From positions 50,178,001 to 50,242,000 of the forward strand of contig JAFFJZ010000002.1 in the NCBI GenBank assembly GCA_018340375.1: 64,000 bases of DNA, read 5' to 3'. Below the pieces are notes generated by a model. That model had not been told where the DNA came from, made no database searches, and saw only the letters and a program-made list of their open reading frames with translations. Shown here one piece after another: positions 56,012-64,000 of the stretch; positions within the stretch are counted from its first letter, which is position 1; every line of letters starts with the position of its first letter. Origin of the DNA: Gonatopus flavifemur. Taxonomy: Eukaryota; Arthropoda; Insecta; Hymenoptera; Dryinidae. The position numbers and the translations under genes were made by a program.

Positions 56012-57034
56012 CCCAGACAGCACCACAGTCCCTTTTGAATTCGCAGAGAATTCACAGAAAAGAATGCTTTGAGAACTCTTTTTTGAGAATTCAATATGTC
56101 ATTTGGAAGAATACATGCAGTACCAAAAGACTCCAAAAAGAATTCTTATTGAGTGCATATCAGAACTCGCAAAACATTCATCAAGACCACATACGGTATT
56201 CCAAAAGAACACCCATTATGCGACAAAACATGAATCCCCACGGAAGTTCAAGATGTGTTCTCAGTTCGCCCAAATGAACATAAAATGAAAGCAAGAACTT
56301 GAATTCTTTCAGAAGTTATTTGATATTCATTGAAATGTCAGGCATCTAAAATGAGTAAAAATATTCATATTCAAAGCTTGGAATCTTCAAATTGATTTTG
56401 TTTATCCAAGTATAAAAGCTAATAGATGATAAAATACCAAAGTGTAGTGGTAGTTGATTTCATTGCAATAACATGCAATAAATAAAATAATTCTATAATT
56501 ATTGACATTAATGGAATAACATACAAACTCTTTAATACTATGATGAGATATGTTGAGGTTAGGATTTACTGTGGGTGAAAAAGATGAATGCAATTTTCAA
56601 ATTGTATCAAACCTTTTACCCGGACAGCACAACGTGCCACTGGAACGTTTATGGAAGGTTCAAAGAACGTTGAAGAGGTTTTCTGAACGTCCAGAAAACG
56701 TCCCAGAGACACGTTATGGTGTTAGGGTAATAATAGTTGAGAGACAAAAGTAGTTTGGGATTCATCTTGATCATTATGAAATTCAGAGCAAACATTCAGT
56801 TCATTGAATCTTTTTGGAATTCATGAAATTATGATGCATAAAGCGTTGTTTTTTGTTTCTTTTAAATTGCCAGTATAAACAGTGGAAATCAGAGTATGCT
56901 TTGAAAGTGTTATGTATAACGTAGGGAAAATACGTTGGAATTTTGGAAGTTCTGCATTGAACATTGTAAGGTCCCATAATTTGGTAGTGTTCATACTTAG
57001 CGCAGGTGAAGAAGTTCCTGATGTCCCGTACGAA

Positions 57035-57635
57035 AATATTTCGCTGAAATCATCATGAACAATCTCTGAAAAACTCCGCTTTTTCTCTAAAAAAAACTCT
57101 GAGAATTTCTGAAAATTTGATGAAAAATCTAATATTTTTCAGAGGTGGGCGAATCTTTACGAAGCGAATCTTTTGTATGAAAAAAAAAATGTTCAATTTG
57201 TATCGAATTCTATAAAATTTTTATCAAAACTCGATAAGTATTTTATACAAAAGATTCGCTTCGTCAAGATTCGCCCACCTCTAATATTTTAGGAACATTC
57301 TGTATAAACTTTTCCAGACTTTTTTCAGAGGTCTTCAGAGTTTCTCAGACAAATAGGAACGAAATTACACTCTGATAGAATTCTGACAAAACTCTGAGAA
57401 ATTTCTGACTATTAAAAATTTTCAAAATTATATGAATACATTCATATTCTAAATTCAAATATCATGTGTGCAAAAGTGTTTGAAAATGAAAAAATTTTAC
57501 TTCAATAATCAGAAAAATGTTAGAAATTTTTCGGAGCTTTGTTAGAGTTTTTTCAGAGTGCAATTTCGTTCCTATTTGTCTGGAAAAAAAATTGAAAACC
57601 TCTGAAAAACTCTGAAAAAAGTCTGAAAAAGACAT
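57035..57635. mobile_element. Second copy of the CCCGTAxG foldback, right end lost
   Basis: CCCGTACGAAAATATTTCGCTG begins a copy of 26810-27444; the two are alignable through CATATCATGTGTG-type centre and TTCAGAGTGCAAT to CTGAAAAAGACATT, where the right terminal part is missing. It carries a hAT-type insertion (57142-57281) absent from the other copy. Confidence 0.85.
57142..57281. mobile_element. hAT-like palindrome GAGGTGGGCGAATCTT, duplication AATATTTT
   Basis: GAGGTGGGCGAATCTTTACG and AAGCGAATCTTTTGTAT recur inverted in a 140-bp palindrome. AATATTTT occurs at 57131-57138 and 57283-57290, one or two bases from the tips; the empty site is the TAATATTTTT stretch at 26933-26943. Confidence 0.85.
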
Positions 57636-58542
57636 TGTATGGTATTTACATATTTTGAATTAGAATTTTTTTCATAACTAACCTTTGAAAATGGTATACC
57701 CTATTTTTTAAAGCGAAAGTTTTTCAAACCGTTGAGTCTGCTTTTTTCAAATATCAAAGTAACTATTCCATTCATTTATTTGTTTATTTAACGAGCAGTA
57801 AAAACTGATACCATTATGCACGCAAAATGGATTCAAAACCGATATCGTTATGCACATAAATTGTATTCAAAACTGAATACGTTATGTGCTCAGAATGTAT
57901 CCCTAATGGCGTTCAATATGAGTTCTTTTGGGTGGACTAGGTATTCTTTTTAACCTCCCATATGTTTTCATGTTTAGTCGCATAACGGGTGTACGTGTTG
58001 ATGTCCCATGGAATTAATTTGGATGATTCTGGGGATACAAAATGAATTCTTCCAAAAACTGAGGTGTTCTAAATGTTTTCTTCAAGAATTCTTTGTGAAG
58101 TGGTGGTGCTGTCTGGGAACGCAAATCGCTAGAGACTCTTTTTCCACATTTCTCAACTGATCTGGATGTAACTTATGAAGGAACATAACTACACCGTGGT
58201 ATGAATTTCATTGCAATCGGATAACAGAAAGCCAAGACCGGCCTGGTCGCGCAATTATCACAATTTCCGATGACATGTTCTCTCTCCCTTTTCCGTCTTT
58301 TTGTGAGGATCAGGTTGGAACGTATACGGGACCGCTTTCGACGCTGCATCAAACTGTGGTCGAAATTTCATAATGATCAGATGATAGGAACGAAAGATAT
58401 CCCCATGATAATGGCATTTTCGAGATTTACAAATTTTGTTTCGAAGCTTAGTGCTTACCATTTTCTCCCCTCAATTCCGATTTGCTTGGAATTGAAAACG
58501 TACAACTACCACCTCGTGAAATGAATATGCTCCAAGTTCCAA

Positions 58543-58810
58543 CCCTGTGCGAAAAAACCAATAGAAACCGATAGGCGAAATCCTAATGGAATGAATGATA
58601 TCCTATCGGTTTCTGTGCGGTTATTGTCACAGGACCCAAGGGTTTCTATGAGATTCTAAGTGGAATCTGATGTTCCATGGGTTTTTATCAGCATGATCGG
58701 CAAAACCTGATTAATTCTGATAGGAATAAAATAGCTTATCGGTTTCTATGCGGTTATTGTCACAGTACCTATGGGAATCCATGGGAATCTATGGGACTTT
58801 TCGAACAGGG
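58543..58810. mobile_element. TIR element, ends CCCTGT(G/T)CGAAAA
   Basis: CCCTGTGCGAAAAAACCAAT and inverted CCCTGTTCGAAAAGTCCCAT mark the tips. The interior carries a direct repeat TATCGGTTTCTxTGCGGTTATTGTCACAG (58599 and 58738, period 139 bp). Confidence 0.7.
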
Positions 58811-58918
58811 AAAGCATTCGAATGATACGAGCATAGGGAATGCATGCTTTCGAAATATTGTCAAACAATAAGGATTGCAAAAAAAAATACATCGTAAAAA
58901 AAACAATGCGAATTGCTG

Positions 58919-59174
58919 CAATGAGAAAAATTATCTATTATAAATTACTAGACTCGCTAGTATATTGAGGATATACTTGCATTTTAAGGTTATATACCAA
59001 ACATTCTTATCAAAAGCATCAGACTTTCTATTATAAAATCTTATTATCCTACCATTAACTCCCAGAAAGTCTGGTGCCTTTGAAGAGAATGTGTGGTATA
59101 TAACTTCAGAATGCAAGTATATCCGCAATATACTAGCGAGTCTAGTAATTTATAATGGACAATTTTTCTCCGTG
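58919..59174. mobile_element. Palindromic MITE X, copy 1
   Basis: GAGAAAAATTATCTATTATA and its inverted copy ending TATAATGGACAATTTTTCTCCGTG bound a palindrome with arms of about 120 bp (ACTAGACTCGCTAGTATATT, GATATACTTGCATTxT, ATCAGACTTTCT). TA follows at 59175. The copy at 59619-60089 is the same family. Confidence 0.9.
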
Positions 59175-59618
59175 TATGTTCGTATCATCCAAATGTTATG
59201 GAATTTGGAGCATATTCAATCCACGAGATGTTAGTTGTACGGTTTAAATTTCAAACGAATCGGAAGTCAGGGAAGAAAATGGTAAGCACTAAGCTTCGAA
59301 ACGAAATTTGAAAATCTCGTCTTTACTGATATCATGTGCATATATTTCGTTCCTATGATCCGATCGTTATGAAATTTTCACCTTAGTTTCATGCAGTGTA
59401 GATAGTGGTCCCATACAAGTTTCAATTTGATCCTCACAAAAAAACGGGAGAGGGAAAGGAATTGTGTCGTCGAAAATTGTGATTTTGCAACCCAGCATGT
59501 TTTCGCTTCCTGTTAACCGATTGCAATAAAATTTATACCACGGTTTAGTTATGGTCCTATAGTGGTTCCATATGAATTTCATCCCAATTCGTAGAGAAAT
59601 ATAGAAAAAGAGTCTTCA

Positions 59619-60089
59619 CACGGAGAAAAATTGTCTATTATAAATTACTAGACTCGCTAGTATATTGCGGATATACTTGCACAGAAAAAAAAACATTCTT
59701 GTATCAAGACAATATTGTTTTCGTTATATATGAAACACGAATTGTCTCAGTTCAATGCAATTTGCTTTGAATCAAGAATTTTGTTCTTTCCTGTGTTTGA
59801 TTCAAAGCAAATTGCATTGAACTGAGACAATCCGTGTTTCATATATAACGAAAACAATATTGTCTTGATACAAGAATGTTTTTTTTTCTGTGTGCATTCT
59901 GAAGTTATATACCACACATTCTCTTCAAAGGTACCAGACTTTCTGGGAGTTAATGGTAGGATAATAACATTTTATAATAGAAAGTCTGATGTTTTTGATA
60001 AGAATGTTTGGTATATAACCTTAAAATGCAAGTATATCCTCAATATACTAGCGAGTCTAGTAATTTATAATAGATAATTTTCCTCAGTG
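59619..60089. mobile_element. Palindromic MITE X, copy 2, with nested palindrome
   Basis: CACGGAGAAAAATTGTCTAT and the right end ATTTTCCTCAGTG (TA follows at 60090) match copy 1 throughout, in opposite centre orientation. The left arm is split at 59681. The sequence beyond 60090 (TAGGGAAGGCGTGCTTTCGAAATATTG) repeats 58834-58860, so the two copies lie in duplicated surroundings. Confidence 0.9.
59682..59892. mobile_element. 211-bp palindrome in MITE X, TGCA duplication
   Basis: TGCA at 59678-59681 and 59893-59896; the empty site in copy 1 reads CTTGCATT. CAGAAAAAAAAACATTCTTG and its complement are followed by exact inverted AGACAATATTGTTTTCGTTA and GTTCAATGCAATTTGCTTTG. The arms of about 95 bp are nearly identical, so the insertion is young. 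Confidence 0.9.
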
Positions 60090-60956
60090 TAGGGAAGGCG
60101 TGCTTTCGAAATATTGCCAAAAAATGCAGATCACGGAAAAAAATTTTCCGCGGTCTTCAACCGACCCTAGTAGAAATTTGACAGGGAATTCCCTATTAGA
60201 AGCATAGCCCTCGTAAGGCTGCAATAGGGAAAACCTAATCAAGAAAAACTTTTAATTACCTTACTAGGTCCTGACATGGCATCCTATTTAGGATCTTACA
60301 ACAACGCAACGCAAGGTTGTTGACAGGTCCCAGTCGGATTTTCTCTTTCAGTAACTCAGACATGGTATTCCTATCAGAACCTGATCAGGATTGCTTTGAC
60401 TCATCCGTATTTGAATTGTGAGGTAACTGTCAAGATATCTTGATCAGGACCTGATCAGGATTACCTTGGTTCATCCGTATTTCAATCATGTGATAACCGA
60501 AAAGACAGCCGAATCAGGACCTGATCAATTCAGAACGATGAATGTATCAAACTATTCAGAATTTTCACAAAACTCATTAGAAATTTACCTGTGTTTTTCA
60601 AATATTCAACTGATGTCTATTTGGATCATCAGTAGAATTTCTTCTGTTGGGGGAGTTTCAAAAAATTTTATGAAAAGTGAATTCCATGAAAATTAAATTG
60701 AATGTTGGAATATAGCTTAGATGAGGTCGTGATTGGGAATTCCGCTACCACCCGGATCAGGTCCTGATTGGGAATTCAATTACTACCCTGATCAGATCCT
60801 AATTGGGAAACGTTTGGTTTTCCTGATCAGGACCTTGTCTTTTCCCTACGTTAAATTTTTGTCAGGGCCTTATCAGATACTCAAGTCAAAAGTCCGATAA
60901 AAAAAGGTCCGATTTAGCAGTTCAGGCCTATGATAAGAACCCATCATTTGAAATTG
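60090..60956. repeat. CCTGATCAGG-rich repeat region with 70-bp tandem units
   Basis: ATCAG(A/G)ACCTGATCAGG at 60373, 60443 and 60513 begins three units of 70 bp (third partial) with shared CATCCGTATTTxAAT. From 60720 to 60850 the inverse theme ATCAGGTCCTGATTGGGAAT recurs three times. CCCTAGTAGAAATTTGACAGGG (60169) and CCCTACGTTAAATTTTTGTC (60846) flank it in the same orientation. This is probably one old element of the CCCTAGTA group, with direct rather than inverted ends visible. Confidence 0.55.
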
Positions 60957-61075
60957 CACGGAAAAAAAGATGATGTTGGATTTACAATGTTTCGTTCGAT
61001 CACCATAGAAACATTAGGGGTTTCTATGGTGATCGAACGAAATGTTGTAAATCCAACATCATCTTTTTTTCCGTG
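60957..61075. mobile_element. 119-bp near-perfect palindrome, ends CACGGAAAAAAAGATG
   Basis: CACGGAAAAAAAGATGATGT to GATCACCATAGAAAC is inverted exactly except for two bases (ACAATG/ACAACAT region); the loop is about eight bases, TTAGGGGT. TG lies on both sides. The near-identity of the arms marks a young insertion of the CACGGAAAA end group. Confidence 0.9.
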
Positions 61076-61729
61076 TGAGTAATTGATAGCCATTCAAGCC
61101 CTTTTATAATTTTTGTATTCAACATTTGCATTTTGACTTGTGTATCGTCGAAAGTGCCATCTCGAGAACTGCAGAATTTGTTCTCATCCATTTCCATAGG
61201 ACTAACTTCATCAAGGGTATGCCAGCATTATAAAGGACTCTAATTATTTTTAAGAGTAACAGTATCAAAAAAACGGATGAAAACAAAACGAAAAAAACCT
61301 TCTCCTATCGATTAAAAGATGTCACACGGGAAAAAGAGATCTTCAAAATTAATAAAGTAGCACAGTCGCTCCCGATGGGACGCGGGCAACGGAACACAGT
61401 ATTTTTGATCTCCGGTCAAAATATCTGCAATTTTATCCCCGGTCAAAATATCTCGGAAAATATATCCCCAGCAAAATATCTCGGACGAAATGTCCCAGAA
61501 AAAATATCCCCGCCCCAAATATCTCGGTTCCGAAAAAATATTTGAGACCAAGATCTGAAACTGGGGGTGAATTTCTCTAATTTACTTTGAATTACAACGT
61601 ATCCAGAATGAAGAAGAATAACAAACGGAATAATCCGATACTGATGAGGTGTGAGGAGTGCTTTGGTATGAACTGATGCTGCCACAACAATATGAAGAGA
61701 ACTATAAGATTGAAAAGTTGCGGATACTC
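61076..61729. other. Spacer with repeated CGGTCAAAATATCTCGG motif
   Basis: Between 61408 and 61540 the words GGTCAAAATATCT, AAAATATCTCGG, AAATATCCCC and AAATATCTCGG repeat about every 20-30 bases. The - frames 61312-61551 and 61443-61685 (with GYIFRDILTGDKIADILTGD) are readings of it. Similar words (GGGATATTTTAGTCCGGGATATTTTTGTACAGGGACG) reappear inverted near 62190-62235, so 61400-62270 may be one diverged element. Confidence 0.4.
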
Positions 61730-61735
61730 GGAGGT

Positions 61736-61861
61736 GGCTATGCGTGAGCGGGCGAAGCCCGCCTCACGCCAACGCAGACTAGCAGTAGGAGCCGGGGTCC
61801 AGGGGCGAAGCCCCTTGCCGAGAAGGGGGATTCGGGGGCGGGGACCCCCCCCCCCCCCCCG
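61736..61861. repeat. GC-rich hairpin island ending in a C-run
   Basis: About 125 bp near 70 percent GC inside AT-rich DNA. It holds GCGGGCGAAGCCCGC and GGGGCGAAGCCCC hairpins with the same GGCGAAGCC core, a GGGGTCC, then GGGGGCGGGGACCCCC running into a string of about 18 C. The composition is unlike everything else in the window. Frames across it on both strands (61592-61889) are Gly/Pro/Arg-rich readings, not genes. Repetitive GGGCGAAGCCC modules are known from several bacterial, viral and transposon genomes; I cannot assign this one. Confidence 0.7.
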
Positions 61862-63050
61862 AAATGAGAATAATATTGTCAATATTTAATAATGATTCCT
61901 CTTTGGATTCGAAACAATTTCCGAAACGAGGATGTTTCAGCGTACAATGAGGAGGACATTTTGCAATATTTACGGAAAATTCCATTCAATATTCGTTTCT
62001 AGAACCTGTATTTTGTTTATTAATATTGTAAATTCATAGAATAAAGTAGCGTTTGGAATGATTCCTTTGATAAGTCATAGAATTTGATAAAAAATGAATT
62101 TTGGAATAAAGAATGCCTTTTGACTTATGAAAATATAATGTGTTTGTATTTTGGATTTTTTGTGGTGTGATAGTTTTGTCCTGGACATTTGTGTACAGGG
62201 ATATTTTAGTCCGGGATATTTTTGTACAGGGACGTTTTATGTTGGGTTCGGCTGCCCTGGACCCCTCCCGATGAGTGAAATAGTAAATTATATCACGTCG
62301 CATTCGGATTTGTAGGCACATAAAATTCAAATTCAGTGATGAAAATTGCTAATCCTCATATTAATTCACAAAAATACTACGTGGAATTACACTTCACATC
62401 ACACTGAAAAAAAAGGTTGGGTCTCACAACTGTCTTCTTGTGATTGTAAGGATATTTTATGGTTCCCAACCCCAAACTATCCAGTTAGTGATTGCAGTTA
62501 TACGGTATTGGTGTGATACTCAAACCAGTGTTGATAAAGTAGTATGACACCGAGAACCATAAAGGATAGTAAATAGAACTGCACAATAGATAGTTTAGGC
62601 AACTAAACGGATATTGACCATACAGATACTTATCGTTAACCCCTTGACAAATACGAACTGTCTTTGTAACTGACTCTCGTTCCAAAATAGGTACGGGAAA
62701 AAATGCATTTTCATTCCAAGTTTGTGTATCTGGATTTTTGAGATCACTAATTACGAAGTTGAATTTCTAAATGAGAAATTCAGGATGATGGTTTCATTAT
62801 TTCGACTTTTTCGACCCACATAAGTGTCATTGTCAGTCAGCTTGAATTATCACTGAAAATATTTTTATTTCTAGGAAATCATTCAGTAATCTAGGGTGAA
62901 AGGATTTTTGAATCCAAAATGAATTTTATTTCACTTGCAAATATAATAATCACAGAGATGAATAAATTTTTCCAACTTTCTGGCTCTCCTTCTTAAAAAT
63001 ATCTGAAATATAACACCGTTGTGATAAAATGTGAATATAACAAATTGCAG
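61862..63050. other. Mostly unassigned DNA
   Basis: 62160-62270 carries a GxACAGGGA/CCGGGATATTTT patch and GGTTCGGCTGCCCTGGACCCC. 62402-62600 starts like a TIR element (CACTGAAAAAAAAGGTTGGG), and TTATGGTTCCCAACCCC is loosely inverted by GAGAACCATAAAGGATAG, but ends cannot be fixed. No convincing coding frame. Confidence 0.3.
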
Positions 63051-63222
63051 CCTTAGACTGGCCTCCCATAGACCGAAATTCATTCCGGTGGAATAACTGG
63101 TAACCAGTCGCATTTAGAATTTTTTCTAGAGCAATGTATGAGAAATCCATGAAAGATTGTGCATTGGTTTAATTTTCATTCCAACGAGAACGTATTCCGG
63201 TCCATGGGAGGGCAGCCTAAGG
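63051..63222. mobile_element. 172-bp inverted-repeat MITE, ends CCTTAG(A/G)CTG(G/C)CCTCCCATGG
   Basis: CCTTAGACTGGCCTCCCATA and inverted CCTTAGGCTGCCCTCCCATG are followed by GACCGxAAT and TGGAATAA/TGGAAT boxes. A loose further CTCATGGACCGGAATTTCC lies just outside at 63231-63249. No target duplication was recognised. Confidence 0.75.
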
Positions 63223-64000
63223 CTTCTCTCTCATGGACCGGAATTTCCAGAGGATTTTTAGGGAATTTTAGTAAGTTACTATCCACGACCCAATTGGGTC
63301 TCCGGATTTTCTTCCGTTAAAATATATCACATTATTCTTTTCATTGATCAATTTATTTGAAAGAATTAAAAAATCAATCTTATGGAATGACGGTGTAATC
63401 GTAACGTAACAAAATAATCAGCGAATAAACATATATCTCGAAAATGGAACGAAATGAAAGAAATGATTCGTTATTTAATTTGAATGTTCGTATTATTTTA
63501 GTACAGAAAAAAAGTATAACTAAAAAATTCTTTATTCGATGCTCTGATTAACTTATGAATGGCAGAATATGTAAAGCTTAAGAGGAATAGAATTGTAGGT
63601 CAACGAGGTGAATGATTAGAATGTTTAGGTTTAAAATAATGAGAAAATTCAAACTTGTCTTCAAAAATTGATTGAAATTTCTCTAAACCCCATTCGGTTA
63701 GTTTAATTCTCACCCATTCGTCCATAATTGGGTACTCAATAATATTTCGAATGTACCACAGCTTCGATAGATGAAATATCAAGTTAGTTAATGCAAACGT
63801 ACGTATCTATGCAACAACGAACCATATAGCTGTCACATCTATATCAAGGTATTGGTCTGAACACTATTCAAATTCTTGCGTCGGCAACTAAACGCAACCC
63901 GCAGTGACAGTATGGCATAGTTGTATGACAATTAAGTACAAGGATTTTGTTGATAGTTGAAACGGTTGGTCCTCATCACCAGATTTATAGGTGGTGGAAG
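63223..64000. other. Unassigned AT-rich DNA
   Basis: No repeat, RNA gene or supported coding frame was recognised; the 60-codon - frame at 63600-63782 shows no family. Confidence 0.4.

Larger units (their letters stand above)
56012..58117. mobile_element. CCCAGACAGCAC-type TIR element with nested foldback
   Basis: CCCAGACAGCACCACAG at 56012 and inverted CCCAGACAGCACCACCAC (ending 58117) agree at the tips, with AAxAACTCTT/AAGAATTCTT words on both sides. A further group end CCCGGACAGCACAACGTGCC lies at about 56618, so two elements may be joined. The foldback 57035-57635 lies inside. Confidence 0.6.
58133..59617. mobile_element. Inverted-repeat element with 400-bp arms and two insertions
   Basis: AGACTCTTTTTCC at the left pairs with GAAAAAGAGTCTT at the right. 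ATGAATTTCATTGCAATCGG / CCGATTGCAATAAAATTTAT, CTCTCTCCCTTTTCCGT, TTTTTGTGAGGATC, GGTAAGCACTAAGCTTCGAA and CACCTCGTGAAATGAATATGCTCC / GAGCATATTCAATCCACGAGATG follow in order. Arms are 58133-58535 and 59205-59617, about 75-80 percent alike. The centre holds elements 58543-58810 and 58919-59174. The two 58.3-kb frames on opposite strands and 59367-59582 are readings of the arms. Confidence 0.8.

Noticed and set aside
60373..60530. CRISPR-like array
   Set aside because: The 70-bp units are contiguous tandem copies without distinct spacers, and the genome is eukaryotic.
60169..60869. TIR element with CCCTAGTAGAAATTTGACAGGG ends
   Set aside because: The second end lies in the same, not the opposite, orientation, so it is a direct repeat; kept only as a repeat region.
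61592..61889. Gly/Pro/Arg-rich ORFs across the GC island
   Set aside because: The frames exist on both strands only because the GC-rich hairpins and C-run lack stops; no protein family.

Overview
This window looks like intergenic or intronic DNA from an AT-rich eukaryotic nuclear genome, most likely an arthropod and probably an insect. There is no operon-like gene packing and no long ORF (the longest is about 160 codons). Introns are GT-AG and short. An F-box/leucine-rich-repeat gene fragment is present. The density of small non-autonomous DNA transposons (MITEs and foldback elements) is very high. I cannot name the species.

Layout. 0.4-5.3 kb: a piggyBac-like TTAA element that carries further elements, including a hAT-type element with an intact 8-bp duplication. 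5.4-6.4 kb: three abutting foldbacks. 8.85-9.75 kb: a young element with an exact 89-bp inverted repeat, next to the 3' end of a transposase-like gene. 10.1-13.6 kb: nested TIR elements around a second TTAA element. 14.3-19.8 kb: several TIR elements, a 423-bp tandem repeat and a tRNA-like module. 20-26.3 kb: less repetitive, with a broken ORF on + (23965-24264) and two exons of an F-box/LRR gene on - (25059-25823). 26.8-34.75 kb: the densest part, with many hAT-type insertions proved by 8-bp duplications, including a three-level nest at 27661-28503. 34.95-36.06 kb: a 1.1-kb TIR element with a second tRNA-like module. 37.19-37.82 kb: an unidentified two-exon coding candidate. 38.1-47.9 kb: many TIR elements, among them a Harbinger-like one and a third tRNA-like module. 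48-55.4 kb: mostly free of recognisable repeats. 55.4-61.1 kb: TIR and foldback elements, some with 'empty' counterparts in this same window. 61.7-61.9 kb: an isolated GC-rich hairpin island ending in a C-run. 63.05-63.22 kb: a small inverted-repeat element.

How it fits together. Almost all structure here comes from repeated insertion. At least seven hAT-type insertions (8-bp target duplications), two piggyBac-like (TTAA), one Harbinger-like (TAA) and a large set of mariner-like elements (TA, ends of the form CACxGxGAAAA) are stacked inside one another. The one clearly recognisable protein-coding family is F-box/LRR; the transposase fragment, the 37-kb gene and the 24-kb ORF are unassigned. 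The most unusual pattern is that three TIR elements with unrelated ends each carry a tRNA-like A-box/B-box module followed by a run of exactly eight T, i.e. a possible RNA polymerase III unit inside a DNA transposon. All element classes were assigned by eye from ends and target duplications; no database search was possible.
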